Below, piece after piece: positions 25,455 to 34,918 of a stretch of 47,335 bases of DNA. The position numbers and the translations under genes are program-made. The stretch is from Thermoprotei archaeon (lineage in GTDB: Archaea > Thermoproteota > Thermoprotei_A > Sulfolobales > Acidilobaceae). Where the stretch lies: positions 1 to 47,335 of the forward strand of contig JARJMZ020000018.1 of the NCBI GenBank assembly GCA_029335875.2. Direction: 5' to 3'. The notes beneath the pieces were generated by a model that was given only the letters and a program-made list of their open reading frames with translations, did not search any database and was not told where the DNA came from. Each line of letters starts with the position of its first letter. Position 1 is the stretch's first letter.

Positions 25455-25830
25455 AGAAGCCCTAATACTAGACACTGGAGCCATAATAACAGGACTACCC
25501 CTAATGACCCCAATAAAATGCTACACAACAACAAAAGTAATAGAGGAAGTTAAAGACAGGGAAAGCAGGGAGAGGCTAGAAAGACTACTGGAAGCCGGGA
25601 GAATAGAAGTAGTAGACCCAAAACCAGAATACATAGACAAAGTCAGAAAAAACATAAAAACAAAAAACCTGAGCGAAACAGACATAACAATAATAGCCCT
25701 AGCACTCCAACTAAAAGACCAAAACATAAACATAACAGTGGCCACAGACGACTACACAATACAAAAAACCCTAAAAACAAGATACAGAATAAAAGCAACA
25801 AGAATAAGATACAAAGGCATAACCCCCTAA
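25417..25830 (+). CDS. Nob1-like PIN-domain endoribonuclease, without zinc ribbon
   Basis: This 137-residue PIN protein has EALILDTGAIITG (D19), TKVIEEVKD (E43/E44), LSETDITIIALA (D89) and ATDDYTI (D111), the four acidic positions of the nuclease centre. DTGAIITG near the N-terminus and SETDI resemble archaeal Nob1, which cuts the 3' end of 16S rRNA precursor. The C-terminal zinc ribbon usual in Nob1 is absent. The frame ends at IRYKGITP, and no cysteine pairs follow in any nearby frame. The ATG start overlaps nadK by 38 nt. It may be a shortened Nob1 or another PIN family. Confidence 0.7.
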   Translation: MNDSTQEYSHTGREALILDTGAIITGLPLMTPIKCYTTTKVIEEVKDRESRERLERLLEAGRIEVVDPKPEYIDKVRKNIKTKNLSETDITIIALALQLKDQNINITVATDDYTIQKTLKTRYRIKATRIRYKGITP

Positions 25831-26282
25831 ACCCTAAACATCCCCCCTCCATCCCCTTCAGGGAGCCGGCCGCATGGCTGTCTTGATCCATTTTGACTGT
25901 CCATGGGGTCGAGCCTACCCCTCCACTCGGATAATTTAGGAGCATCCCATAGCGTGACCATCAGCTTGGATAGCCTGATGGTTTAAGGCTTTAAAGACCT
26001 GCTTTGTGTGGAGTTTCAACAGTGTTTTAGGGGGTGTGAGGTTGGGGGTCAAGTCATTGACCCTACGTCAGCGGCCTCTTGGGCCTCAGACTATGTCGGC
26101 CCTATCATCCCTATGGGTATTAGAGGGTTTGAGGGTTTAAATCTGCTCAGAGCTTGCAGCCCCTCGTCACTGTTCAGCCTCGACAGCCTCCTCACAGCTC
26201 TAGGCTGGGTCTCATGTCTCTATTCTGGTTTCAGTGCTTAAAAAACCTTTGCAACACATATATATGAGGTGGAGGTTGGGGT
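25831..26282. other. 452-bp gap before lig with RNA-like hairpins, no confident gene
   Basis: No convincing coding frame is present. A 77-codon frame at 26008 lacks a start signal and protein-like features. The gap holds a perfect 7-bp hairpin GGGTCAA-GTCA-TTGACCC (26046-26063), GGCC/GGCC pairing near 26070, and a GTGAGG/CCTCAC long-range pair. A weak CRISPR-repeat-like core CTCCCTGAAGGGGAT lies on the minus strand near 25866-25852. A structured RNA is possible, but none of the known archaeal RNAs was recognised. Confidence 0.35.
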
Positions 26283-28109
26283 TTGACTCAGGCTAGGGAT
26301 ATGGAGTTTAAGGTTGTTGCTGAGACTTTTCAGGCTCTTGAGAGGATTACTGCTAGGACTCAGCTGACTTTGATTCTCGTTAAACTGTTTAAGGATGCTC
26401 CTGTTGATGTTATTGATAAGGTTGTTTACTTGATTCAGGGGAAGCTGGGGCCTGACTGGAAGGGGATTCCCGAGCTTGGTGTGGGGGAGAAGTTTCTCGT
26501 TAAAGCTATAAGCTCGGCTTATAGGGTTAGCGAGGAGTCTGTTGTTAAGCTGTTTAAGTCTGTTGGGGATTTGGGGGAGGTTGCTGAGAGGCTTGCGAGG
26601 CAGTTCCAGGATAGGAAGGTTGGCTTGATGGCTTTTGCGGGGGTTAGGGGTAGGCTGACTGTTTCCAGGGTTTTCGATACTTTTCTGAGGATAGCTTACG
26701 CTACTGGTGAGGGTAGTAGGGATGTTAAGATTAGGCTTGTTTCCGGGCTTCTTGTTGACGCTGAGCCTCTCGAGGCCAAGTATATTGTGAGGTTTGTTGA
26801 GGGGAGGCTGAGGCTTGGGGTTGGCGATGCCACTGTTTTGGACGCTTTGTCTGTAGCTTTTGGAGGGGGGGCTCAGAGTAGGCCTATAGTTGAGAGGGCT
26901 TACAATCTGAGGGCTGACCTGGGGATGATAGCTAGGATCGTTGCTGGCGAGGGTGTTGAGGCTCTAGCTAAGATAACCCCCATCGTGGGGGTTCCCATAA
27001 GGCCTATGCTAGCTGAGAGGGGCAAAGACCCCGGGGAGATCCTGGAGAAAGCGGGCTTAAGAGCCATAGTTGAGTATAAGTATGACGGGGAGAGGGCTCA
27101 GATACATAAAGACGGCGATAAAATCACAATATTCTCCAGGAGGCTTGAAAACATAACCTTCAGATACCCGGACGTTGTAGACATGGCCAGGGAGGGTTTA
27201 AAAGCTGGGAAAGCGATAGTGGAGGGTGAAATAGTAGCCTACGACCCCGAGACCGGGGAGCTTAAACCCTTCCAGGAGCTCATGCACAGGAAGAGGAAGC
27301 ATGAAGTTGAGAGGGTGGCCAAGGAGATACCCGTGAAAGTATTCCTGTTCGACGCCCTCTACAGAGACGGCGAAGACCTAACAAATAAACTCCTACCGGA
27401 GAGGAGGAAAGCTCTGGAAGAGATGGTGGTGGAGTCAGATAACTGGGCTATAGCAAAATATGTCGAGATAGAAGACCCTGAGAGTCTAAACAAGTTCTTC
27501 CTAGAAGCTGTCTCCGAAGGCGCCGAGGGGGTTATGGTTAAAGCTGTTCACGGTGAAAGCTTCTACGTAGCCGGGGCGAGGGGATGGCTCTGGATAAAGT
27601 ATAAGAGGGACTATAAGAGTGAGATGGCGGACACTGTAGACCTAGTAGTTGTGGGGGCTTTCTATGGAAAGGGGAAGAGGGGAGGGAAGCTTAGCAGCCT
27701 CCTAATGGCAGCCTACGACCCTAAGATGGACACTTTCAAAACAGTATGTAAAATGGCCACGGGCTTCACAGACGAGGAGCTAGACAGTATGAACGAGATG
27801 CTTAAACAATACATAATTAAACACAAGCATCCAAGGGTAGACTCTAAGTTAAAGCCAGACGTTTGGGTGGAACCCGTATATGTGGCTGAAGTATTAGGGG
27901 CTGAGCTGACACTATCGCCAACACACACATGCGGAGTCGACAAGATAAGGCCCGGCGTAGGGGTGTCTATAAGGTTCCCGAGGTTCATAAGGTGGAGGCC
28001 GGATAAAAGCCCCGAAGACGCTACAACAGAAGATGAAATACTGGAAATGTATAGAAGGCAGCTGAAGAAAATTGAAGAAGAACAAGCCCCGGAGGCTGAA
28101 CAGGCTTAA
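26283..28109 (+). CDS. lig: ATP-dependent DNA ligase
   Basis: This 608-residue ligase seals nicks in replication and repair. The adenylation lysine is K266 in [12 protein letters not shown] (motif I). [14 protein letters not shown] (motif Ia), EGEIVAYD (motif III), FLFDALY (IIIa), EGVMVKA (IV) and WIKYKRDY (V) follow in order. An N-terminal DNA-binding domain fills about 1-225, and the OB-fold ends near [19 protein letters not shown]. Length and order match archaeal and eukaryotic ligase I. The TTG start is preceded by GGTGGAGG. The 5' part is T-rich and the 3' part A-rich, like other genes here. The 3' end overlaps rnp4. Confidence 0.96.
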   Translation: MTQARDMEFKVVAETFQALERITARTQLTLILVKLFKDAPVDVIDKVVYLIQGKLGPDWKGIPELGVGEKFLVKAISSAYRVSEESVVKLFKSVGDLGEVAERLARQFQDRKVGLMAFAGVRGRLTVSRVFDTFLRIAYATGEGSRDVKIRLVSGLLVDAEPLEAKYIVRFVEGRLRLGVGDATVLDALSVAFGGGAQSRPIVERAYNLRADLGMIARIVAGEGVEALAKITPIVGVPIRPMLAERGKDPGEILEKAGLRAIVEYKYDGERAQIHKDGDKITIFSRRLENITFRYPDVVDMAREGLKAGKAIVEGEIVAYDPETGELKPFQELMHRKRKHEVERVAKEIPVKVFLFDALYRDGEDLTNKLLPERRKALEEMVVESDNWAIAKYVEIEDPESLNKFFLEAVSEGAEGVMVKAVHGESFYVAGARGWLWIKYKRDYKSEMADTVDLVVVGAFYGKGKRGGKLSSLLMAAYDPKMDTFKTVCKMATGFTDEELDSMNEMLKQYIIKHKHPRVDSKLKPDVWVEPVYVAEVLGAELTLSPTHTCGVDKIRPGVGVSIRFPRFIRWRPDKSPEDATTEDEILEMYRRQLKKIEEEQAPEAEQA

Positions 28110-28461
28110 AGAAAAATATAGAGACCTCGTAAAACAGAGAATGAGCATAGCGTACAGGATCGCGGTGGACAGCGTCAAAAAAGGAGACAGCGAATACGCT
28201 AAGAAACTAGGAGAATACATAAGGGAAATGAGTAAGAGAACTAGAGTAAGAACCCCAAAACCCATAAAAAGAAGCCTCTGCAAAAACTGCAACATACCAC
28301 TAATACCAGGCCTAACAGCATCAATCAGAGTCAGAAGCCAGAGCAGAAAACATAGATACATTGTTGTGAGGTGCTCCGCGTGCGGCTACATACACAGGTA
28401 CTTGTATAGAAAGAAGGTTGAAGAGCCGGGCTCCAGCGCCCAAGATAAATCCATGTTTTGA
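28072..28461 (+). CDS. rnp4: RNase P protein component 4 (Rpp21 homologue)
   Basis: This 129-residue basic protein is a subunit of archaeal RNase P, which trims tRNA 5' ends. It has a helical N-terminus ([24 protein letters not shown]) and a zinc ribbon with cysteine pairs C70-x2-C73 and C101-x2-C104 (CKNC, CSAC), plus the basic [11 protein letters not shown] strand. This matches Rnp4/Rpp21 in order and size. The TTG start lies inside lig (38-nt overlap), so expression is tied to the ligase. It converges with leuS, 8 nt apart. Confidence 0.9.
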   Translation: MKKNKPRRLNRLKEKYRDLVKQRMSIAYRIAVDSVKKGDSEYAKKLGEYIREMSKRTRVRTPKPIKRSLCKNCNIPLIPGLTASIRVRSQSRKHRYIVVRCSACGYIHRYLYRKKVEEPGSSAQDKSMF

Positions 28462-28469
28462 AGCTGGCG

Positions 28470-31397
28470 TCACTCGATATATATGGCTGGCCTCCCAGGT
28501 ATAGCTACATGCCTCTTGGGGGAGCTGCTCTCCTCCTCAACGTCAACGTAGACTTTGACCCCGAGCTCTCTCGAGAGGAACTCCTCAGCCTCCTTTAGGC
28601 TACTATATTCTAGGTCTCTCTCGACTAGAACGTTTAACACATCAGGGTTCCTGGCTATGGTCTGGGCTGTTCTTGAAGCCTCCATAGCGTCTATGTCTCC
28701 AGCGGCTTTCAAAGCTTTCCTAATAGCCTCCCTCAGGGGGGCCCCGGCTTCCACTTCCTCCTTGACTTTCGAGGCTAGGTCATACTTCCACTTGGCGGCT
28801 ACTGTAATAGTGACTTTTTCAGCCTGTTTCACGAGCTTTAAGACCTCCCTGCAGTCTTCGAGGACCCTCCTCACTATCTCCTCGGCTGTGTCGAGCTCCG
28901 GCTTTATCTTGGACTCTTCGGCTTCAGGCCATGGGTGTGTAGAGGCTAGGCCCTCCTTCCCTATAGCTTCCCAAACCTCGTCTGCAACGTGGGGCGCCAC
29001 TGGGGCTATTAGTAGTGTCTGGATTTCTATGAACTTCTTTAGGAGCTCCCTGTTAGGTGTCCCAGCTCTTTTAAGGTACCATTTAAGCTTGGATTGGAGG
29101 TTGTAGTAAGCCTCTTGTAGGGCGCTCTTATACATTGTAGTCTCCATGAGCTCCGTGACCCTCCTAATCGCCTGGTTTATAGCCCCCTCAAACCACTCAT
29201 CTATCCTAGCCCTATAATCCCTGCCTCTACCGTAGTTCTCTACTGCGAAGTCGAGCCACCTGTTAAGCTCCTCCACGGCGGAGTCTGCAGTTCTAGGGTC
29301 GAAGTTGGGGTCCTCGAGCGTGGCGTCAGCCCCAGCCATGATCTCCGCCCAGCGTGTAGCGTCGGCACCCCACCATTCCAGGGCTTCCCTTAAGAGTATG
29401 AAGTTTCCCTTACTCTTACTCATCTTCTCCCCTCCAACGTTTATGAACCCGTTGACGCTGATCGCTCTAGGCCACAGGCTCTTCGGGAATATGGCTGCAT
29501 GGTGGAATATGAAGAATGTGAGGTGGTTGTATATGAGGTCTTTCCCGCTAACCCTAAGGTCTACCGGGTACCAGTATTGGAACTCCCTCCTCATATCCTC
29601 TATGAGGCTTGGAGGTATCCCCGTAGACTTAGACACCTCCCCGGGAGACCCTATGCCGAGGAATATGTAGTCGAAGAACTCTGGCTTAAGCTGTTCGGGG
29701 CTTATCCCGTATTTCTCCGGGTGCTGGAGGTGTTTGGCTATAGTGTAGTAGGCCATGTATATTGTGGAGTCGCTGAGACTCTCTATAACCCACTCTGGAT
29801 CCCAGGGTAGCCTAGTGCCCAGCTCCCCCTTATGCGTGAAAGCCCAGTCTTTAAGCCATTCTATCATCTTAGCCATTTCACTCTTAGCCTCCTCAGGGTA
29901 AATGGTCATGGATTCTAGAGCCTCCCTAGCTAGAGCCTTCCACTTAGGGTCGCTGTAGAGGAGGAACCACTGGTCCCTCACGATCTTAACGTGGGTCCTA
30001 GAGCCGCACCTACAGTACACCCTTTGGGGTAAAGTGTGTATCTTAACAGCCATGCCGTTAGAAGTGAGCCACTCGACAATCTCATCTTTAACTTCAGCTA
30101 CAACCCTACCAGCCCATCTCCCGGTAACCTCTAGTAGGACGCCCTTATAGAACTCCCTAGAATACACCTCCCTAGTGGCTTCCTCAAGCTCAACCCTATC
30201 ATCCTGGCTCCTAACACCCCGCGCCTCCACAGCATCCCTAGCGGGGAGCTCGGAATACCCCTCAACTCTAATCAGCTGTATCGGCCTTATAGACCTCACA
30301 ACACCCCAGTCAAGCCCATACCTAGCGGCAACCTCAGGGCTCCCCTGAAGATCCCTGAGAGCTACATAGTCGTAGGGGGCGTGGGCTGGGACGCTCATAA
30401 CAATGCCGGTGCCCAGCTCCGGGTCTACGAAAAACGCGGGGAGTATGGGTAGCTCGCGGCCGTCTACAGGGCTTACAACAGTCTTACCTATAAGCTCCCT
30501 CGACTCCACAACACCCTTAACTATGACTTCATGGTTTTGATCTGAGAGCTCCCTGGCAGCGTGCTCGCTCATTACCCATGTCTCCCCCTCAACATCTACT
30601 ATAACATATGTAGCCTCCGGGTTAACCCATATGTTAGTAACTCCAAAAACGGTCTCAGGCCTGAAAGTTAGAGTAGGTATCACAGCGCCATCTCTCATCT
30701 TAAACTTTATTATCACAGCGTCCACAGGGCTTATGCCCGCATACTCGTCCGGCCTATCGTGGTCTCCGACAACTTTAAGCTCTTTAGGGCACCAAACTAC
30801 AGGGTGCTCGCCTTTAGCTATTAACCCCTTCTCTTTAAGCTTGTAATACTGCCACTCTATGAACTTACTATAGTAGGGGTTGAGGTATGTCGTGTAGAAC
30901 TCCCTCCTCCAGTCAACACTCATACCGTAAGTCTTCAGATCCTCCTTCCATCCCTCCACGAAGAATCTAACCCAATACTCTGGCTTAGAGAATTTACTGA
31001 TCTCCCCAGCCTCTATCCCCATGAGAGTTAAATCCCTTATAATCCTAGGATCGCCCTCTCTAACCCTTAAAGCCGCGGATACTATTGGACCCCCCGTGGC
31101 ATGCCATCCTTGGGCGAAGAGCACGTTAAACCCTCTCATCCTTTTAAACCTTGCTGTGACGTCAACCCTTAATATTGTAAAAGCTCCTCCCAGGTGTGGG
31201 TAGGCGTTAACATAGGGGTATGGGAATGTGACGAAGAATTTAGGCTTAGAGGGGTCGGGGTCCGCCTCGAATATGCGGAGAGACTCCCACCTCTTCCTCC
31301 ACTTACCCTCTATGTTTTTAAGCCTCTCTACAAGCCTCCTATCGACTTTAGGCCCGTAAATTTCAAATCTACGGTTTCCAATTCCAACAGGTTTCAC
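28470..31397 (-). CDS. leuS: Leucyl-tRNA synthetase, archaeal type
   Basis: This 975-residue class I synthetase charges tRNA-Leu. The HIGH-like site reads HLGG (68-71) in TFPYPYVNAYPHLGG, and the second site is the classical GGEKMSKSKGN. FAQGWHATGGPIV and the large CP1 editing insert with TFRPETVFGVTNIWV (the editing-site threonine/aspartate region) are intact. The C-terminal half ends in a domain seen in archaeal LeuRS. The last His of HIGH is Gly here. The start is GTG. The promoter region toward the divergent gene at 31492 is short (94 bp). Confidence 0.96.
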   Translation of the reverse strand: MKPVGIGNRRFEIYGPKVDRRLVERLKNIEGKWRKRWESLRIFEADPDPSKPKFFVTFPYPYVNAYPHLGGAFTILRVDVTARFKRMRGFNVLFAQGWHATGGPIVSAALRVREGDPRIIRDLTLMGIEAGEISKFSKPEYWVRFFVEGWKEDLKTYGMSVDWRREFYTTYLNPYYSKFIEWQYYKLKEKGLIAKGEHPVVWCPKELKVVGDHDRPDEYAGISPVDAVIIKFKMRDGAVIPTLTFRPETVFGVTNIWVNPEATYVIVDVEGETWVMSEHAARELSDQNHEVIVKGVVESRELIGKTVVSPVDGRELPILPAFFVDPELGTGIVMSVPAHAPYDYVALRDLQGSPEVAARYGLDWGVVRSIRPIQLIRVEGYSELPARDAVEARGVRSQDDRVELEEATREVYSREFYKGVLLEVTGRWAGRVVAEVKDEIVEWLTSNGMAVKIHTLPQRVYCRCGSRTHVKIVRDQWFLLYSDPKWKALAREALESMTIYPEEAKSEMAKMIEWLKDWAFTHKGELGTRLPWDPEWVIESLSDSTIYMAYYTIAKHLQHPEKYGISPEQLKPEFFDYIFLGIGSPGEVSKSTGIPPSLIEDMRREFQYWYPVDLRVSGKDLIYNHLTFFIFHHAAIFPKSLWPRAISVNGFINVGGEKMSKSKGNFILLREALEWWGADATRWAEIMAGADATLEDPNFDPRTADSAVEELNRWLDFAVENYGRGRDYRARIDEWFEGAINQAIRRVTELMETTMYKSALQEAYYNLQSKLKWYLKRAGTPNRELLKKFIEIQTLLIAPVAPHVADEVWEAIGKEGLASTHPWPEAEESKIKPELDTAEEIVRRVLEDCREVLKLVKQAEKVTITVAAKWKYDLASKVKEEVEAGAPLREAIRKALKAAGDIDAMEASRTAQTIARNPDVLNVLVERDLEYSSLKEAEEFLSRELGVKVYVDVEEESSSPKRHVAIPGRPAIYIE

Positions 31398-31491
31398 CAG
31401 AGGTTCCTCTAGAGGGGTTTAGCCTTGGAGCTTAAAAATCTTAATGTGAATAAATTAGGCTTAAACTCCCAGGAGTGTAAAGGTGTAGGGT

Positions 31492-31821
31492 TTGGAGAGG
31501 GAGAAGGGTTTAACCAAAGTCTATGAAGGGTCGGCGCGGGTGGGTAGAGTCGCGAAAAACCTTGTATCTGTAACCCTCAAGCCGGAGGATTTCAGCAGCC
31601 CTATAGCTTTCCAGATGGCTATATCCAGGATATACGAGTCTATGATTAAAATGATCGAGTCGGGAGGACCTAAACAATCTTACGTCGCCGAGATAAGGTT
31701 CACAGACGACCTAGGCAATAATGTAGTGTTCGGGGTCGACTTAGGCGATAACATCCCCCCATTCTCCTCAGATAAAGTAAAAGCTAGGATACTAGTAGAG
31801 ATATTTGAGGAGGAAGATTAG
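31492..31821 (+). CDS. Hypothetical protein, 109 aa
   Basis: I do not recognise this small acidic protein. It has an alpha/beta look: a basic N-terminus with VYEGSARVGRVAKNLVSVTL, a helix (PIAFQMAISRIYESMIKMIES), then strands YVAEIRFTDDLGNNVVFGVDLG and an acidic tail EIFEEED. No cysteine, signal peptide or membrane segment is present. The TTG start follows AGGTGTAGGG. It is divergent from leuS and overlaps the end of the PhoH-KH gene tail to tail by 4 nt. Confidence 0.65.
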   Translation: MEREKGLTKVYEGSARVGRVAKNLVSVTLKPEDFSSPIAFQMAISRIYESMIKMIESGGPKQSYVAEIRFTDDLGNNVVFGVDLGDNIPPFSSDKVKARILVEIFEEED

Positions 31822-32984
31822 CGTTTCCTCCTCACCGCGCGCCTCTCCCTAGGCTCTTCAGGGGCCTCAGCCACCTGGACTTCAACACCTATAAGCTTCT
31901 TAAACACGTCGTTCACAAACCTTATATAGGAGCCTCTCTGGCCAATCATGGCCCCCATGCCCTCCCTTGTTACCATGAGTTTAAGAGTGTTGCCCGCAAA
32001 GTCGAAGTCCACTATGTGCTTGTGGATCCAGGATACTGGGTGTACCGCCCTCACGAGCTCTTTGAGGTCTAGAGTCAGCTGGATCACCCTAAGTTTTAAC
32101 CCAGCCTCCTTCTCTATACTCTGTATTCTCTCCCCCCCAACACCTATTATTCTACCTAGGTGTCCCTCCTTAACTACTATTAAAGCGTCGGGGACGTGGT
32201 CGCTCGATATCTCCCACCTCTTCTTAGGCTCTGCAGTGCCCACTACTGTTATTATGTCGGCGTCGGGAGCGTGCACCCTGGAAACGTCTTTAACCCTCTT
32301 CTCTACATCGTCGAGCTCCCTCTTCCTCATGTAGAGTTCTAGGAGTAGTTTAACCCCCCTGAGGGCTCCAGGCCTGACAATATCTTTAACCCCCAGATCC
32401 ACTACTATAGCAGTCTCCTCTCCCAGGAGAATTTCCCTAGCCAGGTTAGCGCCCCCCCTCCAAGGCTCCGAGGTCCTCTGGAATATTGGGTCTCCAGCTA
32501 TTATGAGCCTGCTATTCCTCCCCATCCTAGTCACTATCTCAACTATAGTCTCCGCGGGCACGCTCTGAGCATCGTCCAAAACTATGACAGAGTCGTCGAA
32601 AGTCCTCCCCCTGAGAAAGTGGGGGTCTGCTAGCACGAGCCTCCCAGAGTCTAGGGCTTCCCTCAGAAGCTTCTCCTCGGCGAAGCCAGCCAGTATATCC
32701 CTAAGATACTCCGAGGCTAGCTTAACATAAGTCTCGGGGTCACTAAACAACGTTATCTCCTTACCTGTCACAACGTCAATTATGGGTCTTGAGAGCACCA
32801 GCCTCTTAAACTTACCCCTATAGACTGCTGAGAGACCGTAAGCTATGGAGAAGAGGCTCTTACCAGTCCCCGTGGGGCCGAAGACCCCTATCAAATCCTT
32901 TCCTGAAAGTAGGGCCTTCTTAAGCTCCTCCTGGCCTACACTTTTAGGCTCCAGCCTGTCGAAAAGCTCCTCCAAGCCCGGCAC
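31818..32984 (-). CDS. PhoH-family ATPase with two KH domains
   Basis: This 388-residue protein joins a PhoH-type P-loop ATPase to RNA-binding KH domains. Walker A is GPTGTGKS (36-43), LRGRTFDDS (124-132) matches the PhoH RGRTF motif, Walker B is VIVLDDAQ (133-140), and LIIAGDP is the sensor strand. KH1 is around VVKEGHLGRIIGVGGERIQSIEKEAG and KH2 around TREGMGAMIGQRGSYIRFVNDVF, each with a GxxG loop. The C-terminus is basic (RERRAVRRKR). The architecture suggests an RNA-remodelling role. The target RNA is unknown. The start is GTG. Confidence 0.87.
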   Translation of the reverse strand: MPGLEELFDRLEPKSVGQEELKKALLSGKDLIGVFGPTGTGKSLFSIAYGLSAVYRGKFKRLVLSRPIIDVVTGKEITLFSDPETYVKLASEYLRDILAGFAEEKLLREALDSGRLVLADPHFLRGRTFDDSVIVLDDAQSVPAETIVEIVTRMGRNSRLIIAGDPIFQRTSEPWRGGANLAREILLGEETAIVVDLGVKDIVRPGALRGVKLLLELYMRKRELDDVEKRVKDVSRVHAPDADIITVVGTAEPKKRWEISSDHVPDALIVVKEGHLGRIIGVGGERIQSIEKEAGLKLRVIQLTLDLKELVRAVHPVSWIHKHIVDFDFAGNTLKLMVTREGMGAMIGQRGSYIRFVNDVFKKLIGVEVQVAEAPEEPRERRAVRRKR

Positions 32985-33028
32985 GCCGGTCCCCTGAAAT
33001 AGTTTAATAGGAGGCTAGTACCTTTAAA

Positions 33029-33943
33029 CTAATGAGCTAAGCCCCTTATACCAGTAACCTCACCTAGGAATGTTCCGAAGAGGAACGCTGCTATAGCTGT
33101 AGCGAAAAGTATGATTACATTCTCTAAAGCCTCCCTCCTAAACTCCCTATCATTAACCACAGCCCCGTAGAAGGCGAATGAGAATATCAGAGCTATAGCC
33201 AATATTAGGGATAAAGAGAAAGCCAACAGCATGGATTTAGTGAGGAAATACGGGATGGCCAGAGAAACCACTGCAACAATATAGGATACCCCAGTAACCA
33301 AAGCTGAAACCACGGGGTTAAGACTCTTCTCCACACCCCCATGCTTAGCCTGGAGATAAGCTGCGCCAGCCATAGCTATAGCAGCTGAAAGCCCAACTAT
33401 TAAGCCAGCCACGCCAGCGACTAAAGTAGTAGCAGTAGCGCCTAGAAACCCCGTGTGGACACCCGTGATCTCAACTATGGCGTCCGCCAGCCCTAAGGCT
33501 ATAAAGCCTAAGTATCTAACGAGACCCTCCCTCTCGGCGAGGTTGTTGAGCCAGGTCTTCTCATGGGTCAGCTCGTCGTTTATGATCTCCTCAAGCCTCC
33601 TCCTATGCTCTCCCTCGAGCCTCTCAAGATAACTCTTATAAGCCTCAATAGTTCTGCTCTCATGCCTCTCCAGGAGTTTGAGGGTGAAAGTTAAGCCTAG
33701 AAGGCGCCTGGAAACCATTACCAGGTTGACCTTAAGCCAGTCCGCACCACTACATCCTCCAGCTAGTTCTCTCCAAAACTCGTAATGGCCCTTCTCGTGC
33801 TCTGCGAATGCTTCGAGGATCTTCTTAAACTCAGGGTTTGACTCTCTCTTGGCGAGCTCCCTGTATATTATGTAATCTGAATACTCGTCCCTGCAAAATT
33901 CCAGCTCCAAACTCAAACCCTGAGACACCTCCCGAGAGTACAA
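33029..33943 (-). CDS. Rubrerythrin-like/VIT1-CCC1 fusion, metal ion transporter
   Basis: This 304-residue protein has an N-terminal ferritin-like domain (about 1-140) with LEFCRDEYSDYIIYRELA, FAEHEKGHYEFW (E50 and H53) and EEIINDELTHEKTW. A VIT1/CCC1-type membrane domain follows (about 145-304, ADAIVEITGVHTGFLGATA and AAIAMAGAAYLQAK, several hydrophobic helices). Such fusions are thought to export or store iron or manganese and protect against peroxide stress. The TTG start has no clear ribosome site, but an AT-rich box lies about 20-28 nt upstream, so the mRNA may be leaderless. An inner TTG at 33916 has GGGAGG upstream. Confidence 0.86.
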   Translation of the reverse strand: MYSREVSQGLSLELEFCRDEYSDYIIYRELAKRESNPEFKKILEAFAEHEKGHYEFWRELAGGCSGADWLKVNLVMVSRRLLGLTFTLKLLERHESRTIEAYKSYLERLEGEHRRRLEEIINDELTHEKTWLNNLAEREGLVRYLGFIALGLADAIVEITGVHTGFLGATATTLVAGVAGLIVGLSAAIAMAGAAYLQAKHGGVEKSLNPVVSALVTGVSYIVAVVSLAIPYFLTKSMLLAFSLSLILAIALIFSFAFYGAVVNDREFRREALENVIILFATAIAAFLFGTFLGEVTGIRGLAH

Positions 33944-34057
33944 TACTTTAGATTAAAGGCTTAGGCTTAAAAATTTTTACTTGAAAAATTTTCTATTTAA
34001 AACTAGTTCCCATAGTCTACAAGATTTATAAGCATTTAGTAGAATAGCCCATTTGGG

Positions 34058-34918
34058 GTGACCGTGACGGACCTGTTGGTCGAAGCCGTAATACTGTTTG
34101 CGGTAGGCTTCGCCGGGGGGTTCATAGGGGCTTTAACAGGGCTAGGGGGCGCTACAGTGTCAATCCCTATACTTACAGGGTTCCTAGATGTCCCTATAAG
34201 AGTCGCTATAGGCTCCAGCATAATGATAACTATAGCCAATAGTAGCACGGGGGGAGCCAACTACCTTGTTAAGGGCTTAGCTAATTTGAGAGTAGGCTAC
34301 TCTCTAGCTATAGCCACTATAATCGGGTCCATGGTCGGGGTCATATTAAACCTCATACTGCCCGTTAAAGCTCTCTACATAGTTTTCGGGTTAATACTAC
34401 TAGTAGCCCCTCTCCCCGGGCTCCTCAGAGGCGCGAGCTCAGAGTTTGTGAGGGTTCATAAAAGCCAGGACAGGATCTCCAGCCTTCTAGGTTTGAGGGG
34501 AAGCTATTACGATGAAAACAAGAGGGCGACCATAGAGTATAAAGCTTCAAAATACCCCCAAGCTTTCATAGCCATGACAGGCGCCGGGGCCATAGCGGGG
34601 CTGCTCGGGATAGGGGCTGGAGCTTTCAAAGTCCTCTCAATGGACTATATTATGGGGCTCCCATTCAAAGTATCAGCGGCGACAAGCTCTTTCATAATAG
34701 GGCTTACGGCGAGCGCTGCAGGAGTCCAGTACGTGATCCTAGGCTACACAGACCCCGTAATAGTGTCCATCCTAGTGCCCGGCGTCATAGCCGGCTCCTA
34801 CGCCTCATCCATAATACTGAATAAACTCCCCAGTAAAACGTTGAGGATAATATTCACGCTGGTAGTCTGGATCCTAGCCTTACAAATGATCCTCAGGGGG
34901 CTACAAAATGCCGCCTGA
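34058..34918 (+). CDS. TauE/SafE family sulfite/anion exporter
   Basis: This 286-residue membrane protein has about eight hydrophobic helices in two similar halves: FAGGFIGALTGLGGATVSIPIL (first half) and AGAIAGLLGIGAGAFKVLSMDYIMG (second half). Both carry the GxxxGxGG-type turns of the TauE/SafE family. Members carry sulfite, sulfoacetate or other organic anions across the membrane. The substrate here is open. A TATA-like box (GATTTATAAGC, 34023-34033) lies about 30 bp upstream of the GTG, so the transcript would be nearly leaderless. The partner DUF1634 gene overlaps its end by 11 nt. Confidence 0.87.
   Translation: MTVTDLLVEAVILFAVGFAGGFIGALTGLGGATVSIPILTGFLDVPIRVAIGSSIMITIANSSTGGANYLVKGLANLRVGYSLAIATIIGSMVGVILNLILPVKALYIVFGLILLVAPLPGLLRGASSEFVRVHKSQDRISSLLGLRGSYYDENKRATIEYKASKYPQAFIAMTGAGAIAGLLGIGAGAFKVLSMDYIMGLPFKVSAATSSFIIGLTASAAGVQYVILGYTDPVIVSILVPGVIAGSYASSIILNKLPSKTLRIIFTLVVWILALQMILRGLQNAA

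Noticed and set aside
25905..25921. GGGGT-loop-ACCCC resembling a tRNA T arm
   Set aside because: The loop CGAGCCT lacks the TTC pattern, and no acceptor or anticodon arm can be placed.
25929..25975. Sequence resembling the 44-bp element (TGACCATCAGC) after a weak repeat-like core
   Set aside because: The match is limited to about ten bases and needs gaps, so I do not count it as a third composite locus.
26008..26241. 77-codon reading frame before lig
   Set aside because: It has no ribosome site, no protein-like pattern and overlaps the hairpins.
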